From positions 1 to 42,472 of the forward strand of contig NZ_JAJTTE010000060.1 of assembly GCF_021343995.1 (NCBI RefSeq): a stretch of 42,472 nt of DNA, read 5' to 3'. Shown here one piece after another: positions 8,712 through 17,830 of the stretch (its first letter is position 1; each line of letters begins with the position of its first letter). The notes beneath the pieces were generated by a model, which did not search any database, was not told where the DNA came from, and was given only the letters and a program-made list of their open reading frames with translations. The stretch is from Pseudonocardia terrae (GTDB lineage: Bacteria; Actinomycetota; Actinomycetes; Mycobacteriales; Pseudonocardiaceae). Made by a program: the position numbers and the translations under genes.

Positions 8712-9089
8712 TCAGCGTGCTGGGGCGGATGCCCCATCGAGCCGGATCATGTCGGCGTTCATCACGTCCGGCGTGATGATCCTGCCACTGAAATTGACCT
8801 GCTCGAAGTAATCAAGGAAACCTGATTCCTTCGCGCTCGCTTCGAGCCTCTCACTCAAAGCCTTCTCTGGCAGCTTCCAGATGGCCATGTACCGACAACT
8901 CATGCTCTCTGGACCCGTGTTGTCGTCTATGGCACAGCCAAGGAACTCGGCGCCCTGCTCGACTAGGCTCATGATGAGCGGACCAATCCTTTCGTGGAAG
9001 AACTGCCGTCGCTCCTCTAGAGCAAGCGCATGCCAGGACGGCCGAGCATTCCAAATCTCGGTGAGGATATAGCCGCTTTCACTGCCCAT
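8712..9089 (-). CDS. DUF6616-like small cytosolic protein
   Basis: The protein is 125 aa. AGGAGG lies 6 nt before the ATG at 9089, so I prefer this start to the in-frame GTG at 9110. The sequence (ESGYILTEIWNARPSWHAL, HERIGPLIMSLVEQGAEFLG, YMAIWKLPEKALSERLEAS) suggests a ferredoxin-like alpha/beta barrel of the DUF6616 kind, related in shape to dimeric small-molecule or monooxygenase-like folds. No cofactor motif is visible. Its codon use is visibly less G+C-biased than its neighbours and it lies beside a gene-poor, lower-G+C stretch, both signs of horizontal acquisition. Function unknown. Confidence 0.65.
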   Translation of the reverse strand: MGSESGYILTEIWNARPSWHALALEERRQFFHERIGPLIMSLVEQGAEFLGCAIDDNTGPESMSCRYMAIWKLPEKALSERLEASAKESGFLDYFEQVNFSGRIITPDVMNADMIRLDGASAPAR

Positions 9090-9850
9090 GGGTGCCCTCC
9101 TGGTGCCCACCCAAATTGTTAGCTGCCCTACAGAAAGAATCTGCAGAATTGGCGCCTAGCGGTCTTACGCGCAACTGCGCGAGGCCGTTGATACGAGCAG
9201 CCCAACCTCGATCCCTCGCAACGGTCACACGCTGATCTCGGTCGGGCGTTGCTGGTCAGGGGACGGCGGGTCGAAGTCGACGATGCGTGGACACTGCACG
9301 GCCATTACGCGCTCCCCCTCCCCCCACCGAGACGTGCGACGAAGTGTTGAGCATCGCCAGGCCGATGTACAGCAGCTACTGGTGGGCGGCGATCATTGTT
9401 CGAACGTCCGCCCCGAACCGGGGAGTACTTCTGTCCGGCTTAAAGTCGGCCGTACTTGCCGAGGTCCGCCGACCTGGTGCGCCGGCTCGGCGCCTACCGC
9501 GGCGTAGCGCTGCCCGAGGAGTACTCGCTGACTTATCGAACGGGGTGCGCACACGCGCACGAGCTGCGGCTGCGACCAGGATCGCCTCGACGGTACCCTT
9601 GGCGTTACGTCGACACTCCGTACAGGTCAAACGGTTACTCACGAGCAGCCGGCTCAGCCGACCGCTACGGCGTCTGTCATACGAGGCGTTCTCGGTTCTT
9701 GAGCCACCCCTGCTGCGCGTGAGCCTTGAATTGAGGACCTGGGTGATCAAGATCGCTGACCCCACACCTATGGTGTCCGGCGCTGGGGCCAAGCTCAAAC
9801 TGACTGCGCCCGTTCTTCGCTGCTGGCCGAACGCCCCCACTCGGTCCGGA
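9090..9850. other. About 760 bp without a convincing gene, lower G+C
   Basis: Several frames are open for 60-200 codons on both strands, but none has a ribosome-binding site together with a recognisable fold. G+C is visibly lower than in the flanking genes. No terminal inverted repeats or transposase motifs were found. It probably carries the promoter of the 8712-9089 gene at its left edge and otherwise looks like decayed or acquired non-coding DNA. Confidence 0.5.
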
Positions 9851-10681
9851 CTACCCCAGGCCAGGATCCTTCGGGTCGTGTGTCCCGGCGGTCACGCCGT
9901 CTGGGGCGGCTGACACGGCGTCGACATCTCGGGCCCGCCAGGCCACCACGGCCAGCCAGATCATCCACGCCAGGTTCAGAGCCCAGGCGAGCACGATGGT
10001 GACGTCATGTGCGTGTGTGAAGCCGTCCGTGCCGGCCACCCAGCCCTGCACCAGGTAGGTCAGTCCCGACAGCCCTGTCAGGTAGGCGATCACTCGAGGC
10101 AGCCAGCCCGTCCGTACGACCCCGCCGGCGAGCAGCAGCAGGGCGAGGCCCAGTGCGAAGTCCTGGTAGCTCCGTGCCCCCCACTCGACCCACCGGATGG
10201 CTTCGGCGCTCGCGAAGCGCGCCATCCTTTCCGCATCGGGTGCGTTCACCCACGCGTTCACGGCCTGCTTGAGGGCTACTCCGTCCACCGCCATCACGAT
10301 GCCGTATAGGGCCAGCGCCACCGCCGCCAAGGCGGCGCCGAGGCGGCTAACCCATCTGGTCGTCCACACCCGGCCGTCCAGGACAGAGAACAGCACGAAC
10401 AACCCGGCAAGCAGGATCGCTGTAGCGGCGAACTGGCCGACGTGCACGGCCGTCCAGGTCTCACTGCCGGCGTACTCGGCGAAAACAGCGGGATGGTCGT
10501 TGGCGTCCCCGTCGGCGTGGAACTGTGTGATCACGATGTAGAGGAGTTGGCCCGCGAGCAGCAACGTGGCGGCCAAGCCCACCGTGCCGCGATCGAATGC
10601 CTCCTTCTTCACGATCGTGCTCCTCGTACCGGAGACCCGCCAGCGGCGTTCCTGCAGCGCCGTCGCGCGTGCGGCTGGCAC
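9851..10681 (-). CDS. Multi-pass membrane protein (DUF4386-like)
   Basis: The protein is 276 aa and starts at a GTG with GGAGG and 5-nt spacing upstream. About six hydrophobic segments are visible: near residues 33-52, 80-102, 112-132, 168-187, 195-215 and 228-248. A conserved-looking loop, QFHADGDANDHPAVFAEYAGS, lies between the first two, and the C-terminal tail is hydrophilic. The arrangement resembles DUF4386-type integral membrane proteins. No transport or catalytic motif stands out. It lies downstream of the ruined multicopper oxidase and the YncE-like gene on the same strand, so it may once have belonged to a metal-related operon. Confidence 0.72.
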   Translation of the reverse strand: MPAARATALQERRWRVSGTRSTIVKKEAFDRGTVGLAATLLLAGQLLYIVITQFHADGDANDHPAVFAEYAGSETWTAVHVGQFAATAILLAGLFVLFSVLDGRVWTTRWVSRLGAALAAVALALYGIVMAVDGVALKQAVNAWVNAPDAERMARFASAEAIRWVEWGARSYQDFALGLALLLLAGGVVRTGWLPRVIAYLTGLSGLTYLVQGWVAGTDGFTHAHDVTIVLAWALNLAWMIWLAVVAWRARDVDAVSAAPDGVTAGTHDPKDPGLG

Positions 10682-10825
10682 GTACCCCTCCGTCTCGGCA
10701 TCGTCCGACCCTGCCCGCCCGACCGCATGCGGCCCCAGGGTCCTCGTGCCCAGGCCGCTGTGGCGATCGGCTCTGTCGGTCCACGCGGAAGCTGTGGGAG
10801 TCGTCGGATGCTCTCACCGAGGGGC

Positions 10826-11102
10826 TTAGCGGACGACAATCGTCGCCATCATGCCGACGTCTTCGTGGTCGAGGATGTGGCAGTGGTCGACGCTGCGGCC
10901 GGTGTGGCTGGTGAAGGGGACGCGCAGCCGCAACCCAACCGCTGGCGGGCACGAGCACCACGTCCTGGGGATGCCGGTGGTGGGGCGGCCGTTACTGACC
11001 GTGACGGCGGTAAAGGGCCAGACGTGCAGGTGGAAGGGGTGGGCGAGCGGGCCGGTGTTCGTGGGTGTGCAGGTTGGTGGGCTGGTCCAGGTGGTTGGTC
11101 AG
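10826..11102 (-). pseudogene. Remnant of a multicopper oxidase (frameshifted and internally deleted)
   Basis: Reading down the minus strand, LTNHLDQPTNLHTH is the first copper-binding segment of a laccase or CueO-like oxidase. Within a few codons, in another frame, HPFHLHVWPF and later HTGRSVDHCHILDHEDVGMMA appear: the last two copper motifs (HxxHxH and HCHxxxH) that normally lie some 350 residues further on. The stretch between these two contains a further frame change (QDVVLVPASGW is in yet another frame). The final TAA is at 10828-10826. The start and most of the body are therefore gone. It lies directly downstream of the YncE-like gene, so the two were probably cotranscribed. It cannot encode an active oxidase. 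Confidence 0.85.
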
Positions 11103-11173
11103 CGTGCAGCAGCTGCTCACGACCCTCTGACCTCGCCGACGTATCGGCGGCGTAGGGCGCTCGTCTCGTGCTG

Positions 11174-12241
11174 TCAGACCGGTACTCGTTCGAGAAGCGC
11201 GGGTCGGCCGTCCGAGCCGACGGGAATCGGGTAGTAGCTGTGGTGCGTGTTCGGGTCGACGGCCACGATGTGGGCCCCATCCGCCACGTGGTCCAAGCCA
11301 ACGAGGGTCAACTGGCGACCGGCCAGATCGAGGACGGCGAGGGTGCCGCTTTCCGCAGCAACGTAGAGCCGGTGCGCGTTCCGGTCGTAGGCGACGACGT
11401 CGGGATCCTTGCCTACGGGACTGGTACCGAGGACCTGCCACGTACGCATGTCCACCGTGAGCAGGACGGCGTTGCCGTCGCACGCCACGAAGGCGAGCTG
11501 GGCGTCGGGGTCGACAGCCAGGCCATGATCGTGTTCGCAGCCCGGGAGCGACAGCTGCCTCGTGACCTTGAGCGTGTCGGGGGTGATCGCAACGAGGTCG
11601 TTCATGCCCTGAACAGCAACCAGCATCCGGTCACTGTCGTAGTCATAGGCAACGTTGCCGACCTCGCCCCCGAGCGCGATGGTGCCGCGTACCTGTCCGC
11701 TCGTCGCGTTGATGATCGTCTCGGAGCCGCCGGTCTCGTTGGTGGTCCAGATCGTGTCACGCCGTGGGTCGTAGGCCAGACCATCGGGGTACTCGCCGGT
11801 CGGGGCCCGGGCGAGGACCTCGCCCGTGTCCTCGTTCAGGGTGACCATCTGGTTGGCCCCGGTCGCTGTGGCGTACACCCGGTGCTGTGTCGGCACGACG
11901 AGGACGCCGTGGACCTGCGACAAGTTTGGAATCGTGCGTACCACGCGATGAGCGTTCGTGTCGAACTCGATGACCTCGCTGGCCCCGAGGTGGGCGATGA
12001 ACAACAGGCCGCGGTCTGCGTCCAGGCTCGCGTAGTCGAAACGTGAGCTGTCGCCCGGCAGTGCCGTCTCACCGGCCGGCCGCAGGGGCAGCGGCGACAT
12101 CGGGGCCGCTGGCGACGAGGTCAGGTCGAGGACGGCGACCGCCACCGCCACCGCAACGACCAGCGCACCGACGACCAGCAGCCACCGGCGACCGCGGCGT
12201 GAACTCCGCGGTGTCGTGCGGTCCGGTTCGAGCGATGCCAT
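11174..12241 (-). CDS. YncE-like beta-propeller protein, membrane anchored
   Basis: The protein is 355 aa. Residues 20-41 form one strong hydrophobic segment after an Arg-rich start, so it is a signal anchor or uncleaved signal peptide with the rest outside the cell. The body is made of about 45-residue repeats of the YVTN/YncE type, for example HRVYATATGANQMVTLNEDTG and HRLYVAAESGTLAVLDLAG, giving a probable seven-bladed beta-propeller. Family members bind ligands or act as extracytoplasmic scaffolds. The next gene is a destroyed multicopper oxidase, suggesting an ancestral copper- or oxidation-related pair. It is divergent from the 12385 gene, with 143 bp between them. Confidence 0.8.
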   Translation of the reverse strand: MASLEPDRTTPRSSRRGRRWLLVVGALVVAVAVAVAVLDLTSSPAAPMSPLPLRPAGETALPGDSSRFDYASLDADRGLLFIAHLGASEVIEFDTNAHRVVRTIPNLSQVHGVLVVPTQHRVYATATGANQMVTLNEDTGEVLARAPTGEYPDGLAYDPRRDTIWTTNETGGSETIINATSGQVRGTIALGGEVGNVAYDYDSDRMLVAVQGMNDLVAITPDTLKVTRQLSLPGCEHDHGLAVDPDAQLAFVACDGNAVLLTVDMRTWQVLGTSPVGKDPDVVAYDRNAHRLYVAAESGTLAVLDLAGRQLTLVGLDHVADGAHIVAVDPNTHHSYYPIPVGSDGRPALLERVPV

Positions 12242-12384
12242 CGACCCGTCCCCGTCGTCGGCCAGACCCTGACATGCTTCCCCAACGCTACGGCCAACAC
12301 CGTGGGGCCCGGGTGTGCTCGCCCCCTGCGCATGCTGTGGCCTGGAGGCCGCCGGCGGCCGGTCCAGCGGAAGGGAGCGATCCC

Positions 12385-12732
12385 GTGATCTTCAGTGTCG
12401 GTCATATAGCACTCACCGCGGGAATCACCGCGTTGTTGGCGTTCGCCGTCGCGATCTGGCGGCTCCCGAGCGGCGCTTGGCTCGACGTGGTCGCGGTAGC
12501 TGTGCTGTCGGGCCTGGCGGTGCTGCTTTGGCGATTCTCGGCGAACATGCCCCAGCTCAACGACGACGGCCTGCCCGGGTTCTCGGCGAACGACTGGGCC
12601 GCCCCGGTGCTGACCTTCGTGGTGCTCAGCCTGTACATGGACTTACGGCCATTCGCCGATGCGGGCCGCTACCGGCAGGCTCGCGCGCTGGCCACCCTCG
12701 TCGCGCTCGTCGTCAACGTCGTGACCATCTGA
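12385..12732 (+). CDS. Small four-helix membrane protein
   Basis: The protein is 115 aa. The start is a GTG with AGGGAG 7 nt upstream; the frame is open further upstream but without coding character. Hydrophobic segments lie near residues 5-24, 31-48, 68-86 and 97-114, with a polar loop NMPQLNDDGLPGFSANDW between the second and third. No family or motif is recognised. It is the only plus-strand gene between the YncE-like gene and the complex I-like operon, and it converges on nuoN. Confidence 0.6.
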   Translation: MIFSVGHIALTAGITALLAFAVAIWRLPSGAWLDVVAVAVLSGLAVLLWRFSANMPQLNDDGLPGFSANDWAAPVLTFVVLSLYMDLRPFADAGRYRQARALATLVALVVNVVTI

Positions 12733-12900
12733 CCCCCACAGGGGCGCGCAAGCCGCCCACGACCCCGACGGGTCCCCACACTGATGCCCAGTCCGGCGCG
12801 CGGCCGTTTCGCGCCCTGCCAACGCCACATAGCTCACACCCGATGTGGTCTGTGGTGTCGCTGAGCGCCGGCCGGCGCAGTGGCGGCCCGGCAACGCGGC

Positions 12901-14355
12901 TCAGGGCACGGTGGTGAGCAGCCCCAACAGTGCTTGAGCGCCCACTCCGATGATCAGGGTGGTGAGGGCGGCGACGACCGCGACGCCGGAGGCCCAGCGG
13001 CGCCTGAGGCCATGGTTCTCGGAGGGACCGGCAGTGGGCGCCGGTGTTGTGAACAGCGGCGCGATCCATCGCAGGTAGTAGAACAGGCTGGCCACGGTGT
13101 TGACGATGGCGAGGACGGTCAGCCAGGCCATCCCGCCGTCGACGGCGGCGGTGAAGACGGCGAGCTTGCCGAGGAACACCGCGGTGGGCGGGGTGCCGAC
13201 CAGACCGAGCAGACAGACAACGAGCGCACCGGCCAGCACGGGCCGCCGGCGGGCGAGGCCGCGGTAGTCGTTGACGGTACGAGCAGGCCCCTCTGGGGTG
13301 GTCACGGCTGCGGCGACGGCGAAGGCGCCGAGGTTGGTGATCGCGTAGGCGGCGAGGTAGAGCAGCAGCGCCGGCCCGGCCTGCGGGGTGCGGGCGGCGA
13401 CGGCGGCGGCCATGAGGACGTAGCCGACCTGGGAGATCGCGGAGTAGCCGAGCAGGCGCTGCACGGAGGTCTGGAGGAACGCGGCCAGGTTGCCAAGGCT
13501 CATGGATGCCGCGGCGAGGATGGCCACGATCAGCGGCCAGTCGATGGCGTGCTCGGGGATGGCCTGGGTGAGTAACCGGTAGACGGCGACGAGCGCGCCG
13601 ATCTTCGGGATGGTGGTGACGATCCCGGCGACCGGCGCGGGTGCGCCGTCGCTCACGTCGGGCACCCAGAACTGCGCGGGCACCGCGCCCGCTTTGAACG
13701 CCAGCCCGGCCAGCACGGCAACCAGCCCGACCGCGGCCAGCGCCGGCATCGACCGGCCGCCCGCGGCGGCCGCGGTGAGGTTCTCGCGGAGGGGGACGTA
13801 GGCGGTGCCGCGGCCGGCGGCGTTGAGCAGCGTGACCCCGGTGATCATGGTGACGCCGGCGAACGCGCCGGAGAGGTAGTACTTCATCGCGCCCTCGGTT
13901 CCGGTCGACGTCGCCGACCAGCCGACGAGGGCGTAGAGGGGGATGCTGGCCAGCAGGAACGCCGCGAACAGCAGCAGCAGGTCGGTCGCGCCGGCCATCA
14001 GGACGGACCCGAGTGCCCCGAGCAGCAGCAGCACCCAGTACTCGGTCTCACGACGTTGCCCGCGGGCGGCGTCGACCGAGGCGCCGACGGCGAGCAGGGT
14101 CGCGACCAGCACGATCAGCCGCGTGGCGTTGGTCGTCGGGTCGATCGCGTAGGAGCCGAACACGGTCTCCGCCGGCCGGGTATAAGCCAGAGCAGTGGCG
14201 ACGATCCCAGCCACGAAGGCCAACCCCGCGAGGGCGGCGATCAGCCATTGACGCCGCCGTGGCAGCCAGGATCCGGCGAGGAGGCCGAGCACAGCGGCGC
14301 CGAGCAGGGCGAGCTCGGGGATGAGCGCGCCCGGGTCCTCGTTCATCATCTCCAT
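12901..14355 (-). CDS. nuoN: NADH-quinone oxidoreductase subunit N-like antiporter protein
   Basis: The protein is 484 aa with about 14 transmembrane helices. A GGAGG 7 nt before the ATG at 14355 fixes the start. The proton-channel core is intact: LAFKAGAVPAQFWVPDVSDGAPAPVAG carries the central Lys helix and the broken-helix motif, and FLQTSVQRLLGYSAISQVGYVLMA the second half-channel. NuoN is one of the three antiporter-like proton pumps of complex I. It is the last gene of the operon nuoA, B-like, H, J, K, L, M, N; the 82-bp gap to nuoM is the largest in the operon. Length is normal for the family. Confidence 0.9.
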   Translation of the reverse strand: MEMMNEDPGALIPELALLGAAVLGLLAGSWLPRRRQWLIAALAGLAFVAGIVATALAYTRPAETVFGSYAIDPTTNATRLIVLVATLLAVGASVDAARGQRRETEYWVLLLLGALGSVLMAGATDLLLLFAAFLLASIPLYALVGWSATSTGTEGAMKYYLSGAFAGVTMITGVTLLNAAGRGTAYVPLRENLTAAAAGGRSMPALAAVGLVAVLAGLAFKAGAVPAQFWVPDVSDGAPAPVAGIVTTIPKIGALVAVYRLLTQAIPEHAIDWPLIVAILAAASMSLGNLAAFLQTSVQRLLGYSAISQVGYVLMAAAVAARTPQAGPALLLYLAAYAITNLGAFAVAAAVTTPEGPARTVNDYRGLARRRPVLAGALVVCLLGLVGTPPTAVFLGKLAVFTAAVDGGMAWLTVLAIVNTVASLFYYLRWIAPLFTTPAPTAGPSENHGLRRRWASGVAVVAALTTLIIGVGAQALLGLLTTVP

Positions 14356-14437
14356 GGCGCGACCTCCGGCACCTTCGGCCGCGCATTGGGCCTGATCGCG
14401 GCCGCGCTCGTCTGCGGGCCGTCAGCCGGCGGGTGCG

Positions 14438-15958
14438 TCATCGGGCGACCAGGGTGTTGACTGCGGCCGCGGCGGGCTCGACGAGCTCGAGCAGGAACCG
14501 GGGGGCGAGCCCGATCAGCGTGGCGAGGGCCAGCAGCGGTGCGATCGCGACGAGCTCGGCGGCGCGCAGGTCGGTGAACGCGCGGGGCGTGCCGGGGGCG
14601 TCCGGCAGACGAAGCGGTCCGAGGAACAGCCGCTGCAGCGCCACCAGGAACAAGGCGGCGGTCACGAGGATCCCGGTGACCGCGATCGCGACCGGGATCG
14701 GTGCGGCGGGCAGCGAGCCGGTGAAGATCTGGAACTCGGCGATGAAGCCGGAGAAGCCGGGCAGCCCGAGTGAGGCGAAGGCGGCGACGGCGAAAAGCGC
14801 GGCGAAGCGCGGGGTGCGGGCGGCCAGCCCGGAGTAGCTGTCGAGCTCGTAGGTGCGGCCGCGGTCGTACAGGACGCCGGCGAGCAGGAACAGCGCCCCC
14901 GTGATCAGGCCGTGGGAGACCATCTGCACCAGCGCGCCGGTGGTGGCCAGCGTGCGGGCCTGGGCGTCGCCGGCGGCGACGAGTCCGGCGGCGCCGATCC
15001 CGACCAGCACGTAGCCCATGTGGTTGATCGAGGTGTACGCGACCATGCGCTTGAGGTTGGCCTGGGCGAGCGCGACGAGCGCGCCGTAGACGACGGACAC
15101 GGCCCCGACGACGAGCACGACCAGGGCGTACTGGCGCCAGCTCGTCGGGAGCAGGGGCATCGCGATGCGGACGAAGCCGTAGGTGCCCATCTTGAGCAGC
15201 ACTCCGGCCAGGATCGCCGAGCCCGTGGCGGGGGCTTCGGTGTGCGCGGGCGGCAGCCACGTGTGGAACGGCACGGTCGGGGTCTTCACGGCCAGTCCGA
15301 CGCCGATCGCCAGCAGCGTGAGCGCGGCGTAGGGGCCGCCGGCGGCGAGCGGGTTCGCGGCGGCGAGCTCGACGATGTCGAACGTGTGTGGCGTGGCGGC
15401 GAGGAACAGCAGGATGAACCCGAGCAGCAAGGCCAGGGAGCCGAGGAAGGTGTAGAGGAAGAACTTCAGCGCCGCGGACCGGGCCCGCTCGGCGTGCCCC
15501 CACCCGGCGATCACGAAGTACATGAACACGATCGACAGGTCGAAGAACAGGAAGAACAAGATCAGGTCCAGCGCGGCGAACAGCCCCAGGCTGACGGTCT
15601 GCAGGGCCAGGAAGAACAACACGAAGGGCTTGACGCGGCGGGTTTCGCGCAGCGCGAAGACCCCGCACGCCAGGAACAGCACGGCGGTCATGGCCAGCAG
15701 CGGCAGCGACAGCCCGTCGACACCGAGGTGGTAGGAGATCCCGACCGACGGGATCCACGGCAGGCGCACCTCGAACGCGAAGCCGCCCGGCCCGACGCCC
15801 GCGGCGGGGAGCCGTACCCAAGCGGTGACGATCAGGGCGAGATCGGCCAGCGCGGCCGCGATCCACGCCCCGACGAACACGTGGCCCGGCAGCCGCGCGG
15901 GCAACGGGGCCAACACCACCGCCACCGCGGCGGGCAGGAACACGATCAACGACAGCAC
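14438..15958 (-). CDS. nuoM: NADH-quinone oxidoreductase subunit M-like antiporter protein
   Basis: The protein is 506 aa and starts at a GTG with GGAGG about 7 nt upstream. It has about 14 helices. VKTPTVPFHTWLPPAHTEAP is the Lys helix and broken-helix signature of the pump, and ANLKRMVAYTSINHMGYVLVG the second channel. At the place where complex I usually has a Glu in TM5 (FWE or FFE before the MY motif), this protein reads FFDLSIVFMY, an Asp, which is conservative. The gene follows nuoL by 13 bp. The product should lie in the membrane arm and pump protons or other cations if something drives it. Confidence 0.9.
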   Translation of the reverse strand: MLSLIVFLPAAVAVVLAPLPARLPGHVFVGAWIAAALADLALIVTAWVRLPAAGVGPGGFAFEVRLPWIPSVGISYHLGVDGLSLPLLAMTAVLFLACGVFALRETRRVKPFVLFFLALQTVSLGLFAALDLILFFLFFDLSIVFMYFVIAGWGHAERARSAALKFFLYTFLGSLALLLGFILLFLAATPHTFDIVELAAANPLAAGGPYAALTLLAIGVGLAVKTPTVPFHTWLPPAHTEAPATGSAILAGVLLKMGTYGFVRIAMPLLPTSWRQYALVVLVVGAVSVVYGALVALAQANLKRMVAYTSINHMGYVLVGIGAAGLVAAGDAQARTLATTGALVQMVSHGLITGALFLLAGVLYDRGRTYELDSYSGLAARTPRFAALFAVAAFASLGLPGFSGFIAEFQIFTGSLPAAPIPVAIAVTGILVTAALFLVALQRLFLGPLRLPDAPGTPRAFTDLRAAELVAIAPLLALATLIGLAPRFLLELVEPAAAAVNTLVAR

Positions 15959-15971
15959 CGCTGGTCCTCCT

Positions 15972-17822
15972 TCAGGACACGACGATGACGACGACGGTCA
16001 GCACGGCCAGCACCACGAACCCGACGGAGGCCTGGGCGTAGTACTGGTGCAGTTGCCCGGTCTGCGGGCGTCGCGCCCACCGGCCCAGCGCGCGAGCGCC
16101 GTCGGCGACACCGCGCACGATGCCGTCGACGGCGGTCTCGCCACGGCGGTCGAGCAGCCGCGCCACCCCGACCGTGGCCCGGGCGGTGGCGTCGACACCG
16201 CGGTCGAGGACGCGGTCGTCGAACCTGGCCAGTTCCTCGGCCAGCCGGCGTACGGGGCGGACCACCAGCAGCCGGGCGGCCCGTTCCAGATCCCACCAAC
16301 GGTGCAGCAGCCCGGGTTCGGGGAGCCGGATCGCGGCGCGCCAGCCCCACGCGGCGGTGGACACCGCCACGGCCGCGGACACGACCAGCTCCCACCACTG
16401 CGGCGCGGGCTCGGGGCGGAGGAGGCCGTGGCCGAGGAGCGGGAGGACCCCGAGGCCCGCCGCTCCGACCGCCAGCACGACCAACGGCGGACCGGTCAGG
16501 GCCGGCACCTCCCCGGTCGGCTCCTGCTCGAGCTCGTCGAGTGCCTGCGGCTGCGGGGCGGGGGGCGCGGGTCGCCACACGAACCACAGCGCCATCACGC
16601 TGTACACCGCGGCCACCGCGGCCCCGGCCAGCCCGACGACGTACAGCGCGACCGCACTGGGCGCCGGTGCGGCAAGGGTGGCGGCGAGGACGGTGTCCTT
16701 GGCGACCCACAGCGAGAGCGGCGGAATCCCGGCCAGTGAGAGCGCCCCGACCGTGAACACCGCTCCGAGGAGCGGGAACCGGCGGGCCGACCCGGCGAGC
16801 CCGCCGAGCTGCTTGGTGCCCAGCGCGGTCAGCCATGCCCCCGCGGCCAGGAACAGCAGGCTCTTCGTAGCGGCATGGGCGACCAGTTGCAGGACCCCGG
16901 CCCCGGTGCCGCCGACCCCGGCGGCGAGGATCATGTAGCCGATCTGCGCACAGGTCGAGGCGGCCAGTAGCTGCTTGAGGTCGCGCTGGGCCACCGCGGC
17001 CAGCCCCATCCCGAGCGCGGTCGCCGCCCCGATCCAGGCCACCAGGGGGCCGGCCCAGCCGACCGACCCGAGAAGCGGGTTCAGCCGCAGCAGCAGGTAG
17101 GCGCCGGCGGCGACCATGGTCGCCGAGTGCAGCAGCGCCGACACCGGACTGGGCCCGCGCATCGCCCCGGAGAGCCAGAAGCTGAACGGCAGCTGGGCGG
17201 ACTTGCCCAGCGCCGCGACCACCACCCCGGCCACCAGCAGCTCCCGCCAGCCCGCCGTGGCGGTGGGCAGCGTGTCCAACCGCAGGGAACCGACCCCGCC
17301 GGCGAGCGCGGCGCCGGCCGCGAGGTAGAGCCCCAGGTCGGCGGTGCGGGTGGTGAGGAACGCGGTGTGTGCGCCGCGCACCGCCGCCGGGTCGCGGTAG
17401 TGGTAGCCGATCAGGGCCCAGCTCGCGGCGCCCATGACCTCCCACGCCATCAGCAGCGGCGCCAGGCCCGTCGCCGTCACCGTCGCGAGCATCGCCGCGG
17501 CGAAGACCAGCATCAGCCCGGCGAATCGGCCGGTTCGCAGGTCTGGCTCGCCCGCGGCGAAGACCAGCACCGCGACCAGCACCACGGCGACGGTGACGAC
17601 CAGCACCGCGGAGAGGCCGTCGACGGCGAAGCCGGCCCGGACGCCCGCGAACAGGGTCGTGTCGGTGACCGGCCGGATGAGCACGGCGGCCACGGCGAGG
17701 ACCAGCACGACCACCGACACGCCGACGCCGAGGGCGGCCGCGAGCGGATCGACCCGCCGCCCGGTCAGCGCGAGCACCACCCCGACCAGCAGCGGAACGC
17801 CGATCAGCCACCACAGCAGCAC
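15972..17822 (-). CDS. nuoL: NADH-quinone oxidoreductase subunit L-like antiporter protein with lateral helix
   Basis: About 616 aa, the usual NuoL length. The frame is open further upstream, but antiporter sequence begins with VLLWWLIGVPLLVGVVLAL, so I chose the GTG at 17822, 8 bp after nuoK. Key pump residues are present: Glu in LMAWEVMG, Lys in ALGKSAQLPFSFWL, HSATMVAAGAY with the conserved His, and Lys in HAATKSLLFLAAG. The C-terminal part has a long amphipathic stretch (about 500-580) and a last hydrophobic helix, matching the lateral helix of NuoL. The distal pump therefore looks functional, although the complex lacks an NADH module in this operon. Confidence 0.9.
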   Translation of the reverse strand: MLLWWLIGVPLLVGVVLALTGRRVDPLAAALGVGVSVVVLVLAVAAVLIRPVTDTTLFAGVRAGFAVDGLSAVLVVTVAVVLVAVLVFAAGEPDLRTGRFAGLMLVFAAAMLATVTATGLAPLLMAWEVMGAASWALIGYHYRDPAAVRGAHTAFLTTRTADLGLYLAAGAALAGGVGSLRLDTLPTATAGWRELLVAGVVVAALGKSAQLPFSFWLSGAMRGPSPVSALLHSATMVAAGAYLLLRLNPLLGSVGWAGPLVAWIGAATALGMGLAAVAQRDLKQLLAASTCAQIGYMILAAGVGGTGAGVLQLVAHAATKSLLFLAAGAWLTALGTKQLGGLAGSARRFPLLGAVFTVGALSLAGIPPLSLWVAKDTVLAATLAAPAPSAVALYVVGLAGAAVAAVYSVMALWFVWRPAPPAPQPQALDELEQEPTGEVPALTGPPLVVLAVGAAGLGVLPLLGHGLLRPEPAPQWWELVVSAAVAVSTAAWGWRAAIRLPEPGLLHRWWDLERAARLLVVRPVRRLAEELARFDDRVLDRGVDATARATVGVARLLDRRGETAVDGIVRGVADGARALGRWARRPQTGQLHQYYAQASVGFVVLAVLTVVVIVVS

Positions 17823-17830
17823 GAGCGGCC

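Noticed and set aside
9160..9185. Short palindrome CGCGCA-AC-TGCGCG
   Set aside because: Six-base arms of CG-rich sequence are expected by chance at this composition, and no gene end or start lies close.
9376..9840. A 154-codon minus-strand frame in the lower-G+C patch
   Set aside because: It has no ribosome-binding site and no recognisable fold, and it competes with an equally long frame on the other strand.
14346..14441. A 31-codon frame starting ATGA at the nuoM stop and ending inside the nuoN start region
   Set aside because: It fills the nuoM-nuoN gap neatly and overlaps both genes, but the product is low-complexity, has no ribosome-binding site of its own and no known counterpart in nuo operons. 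A coupling role is possible but unsupported.
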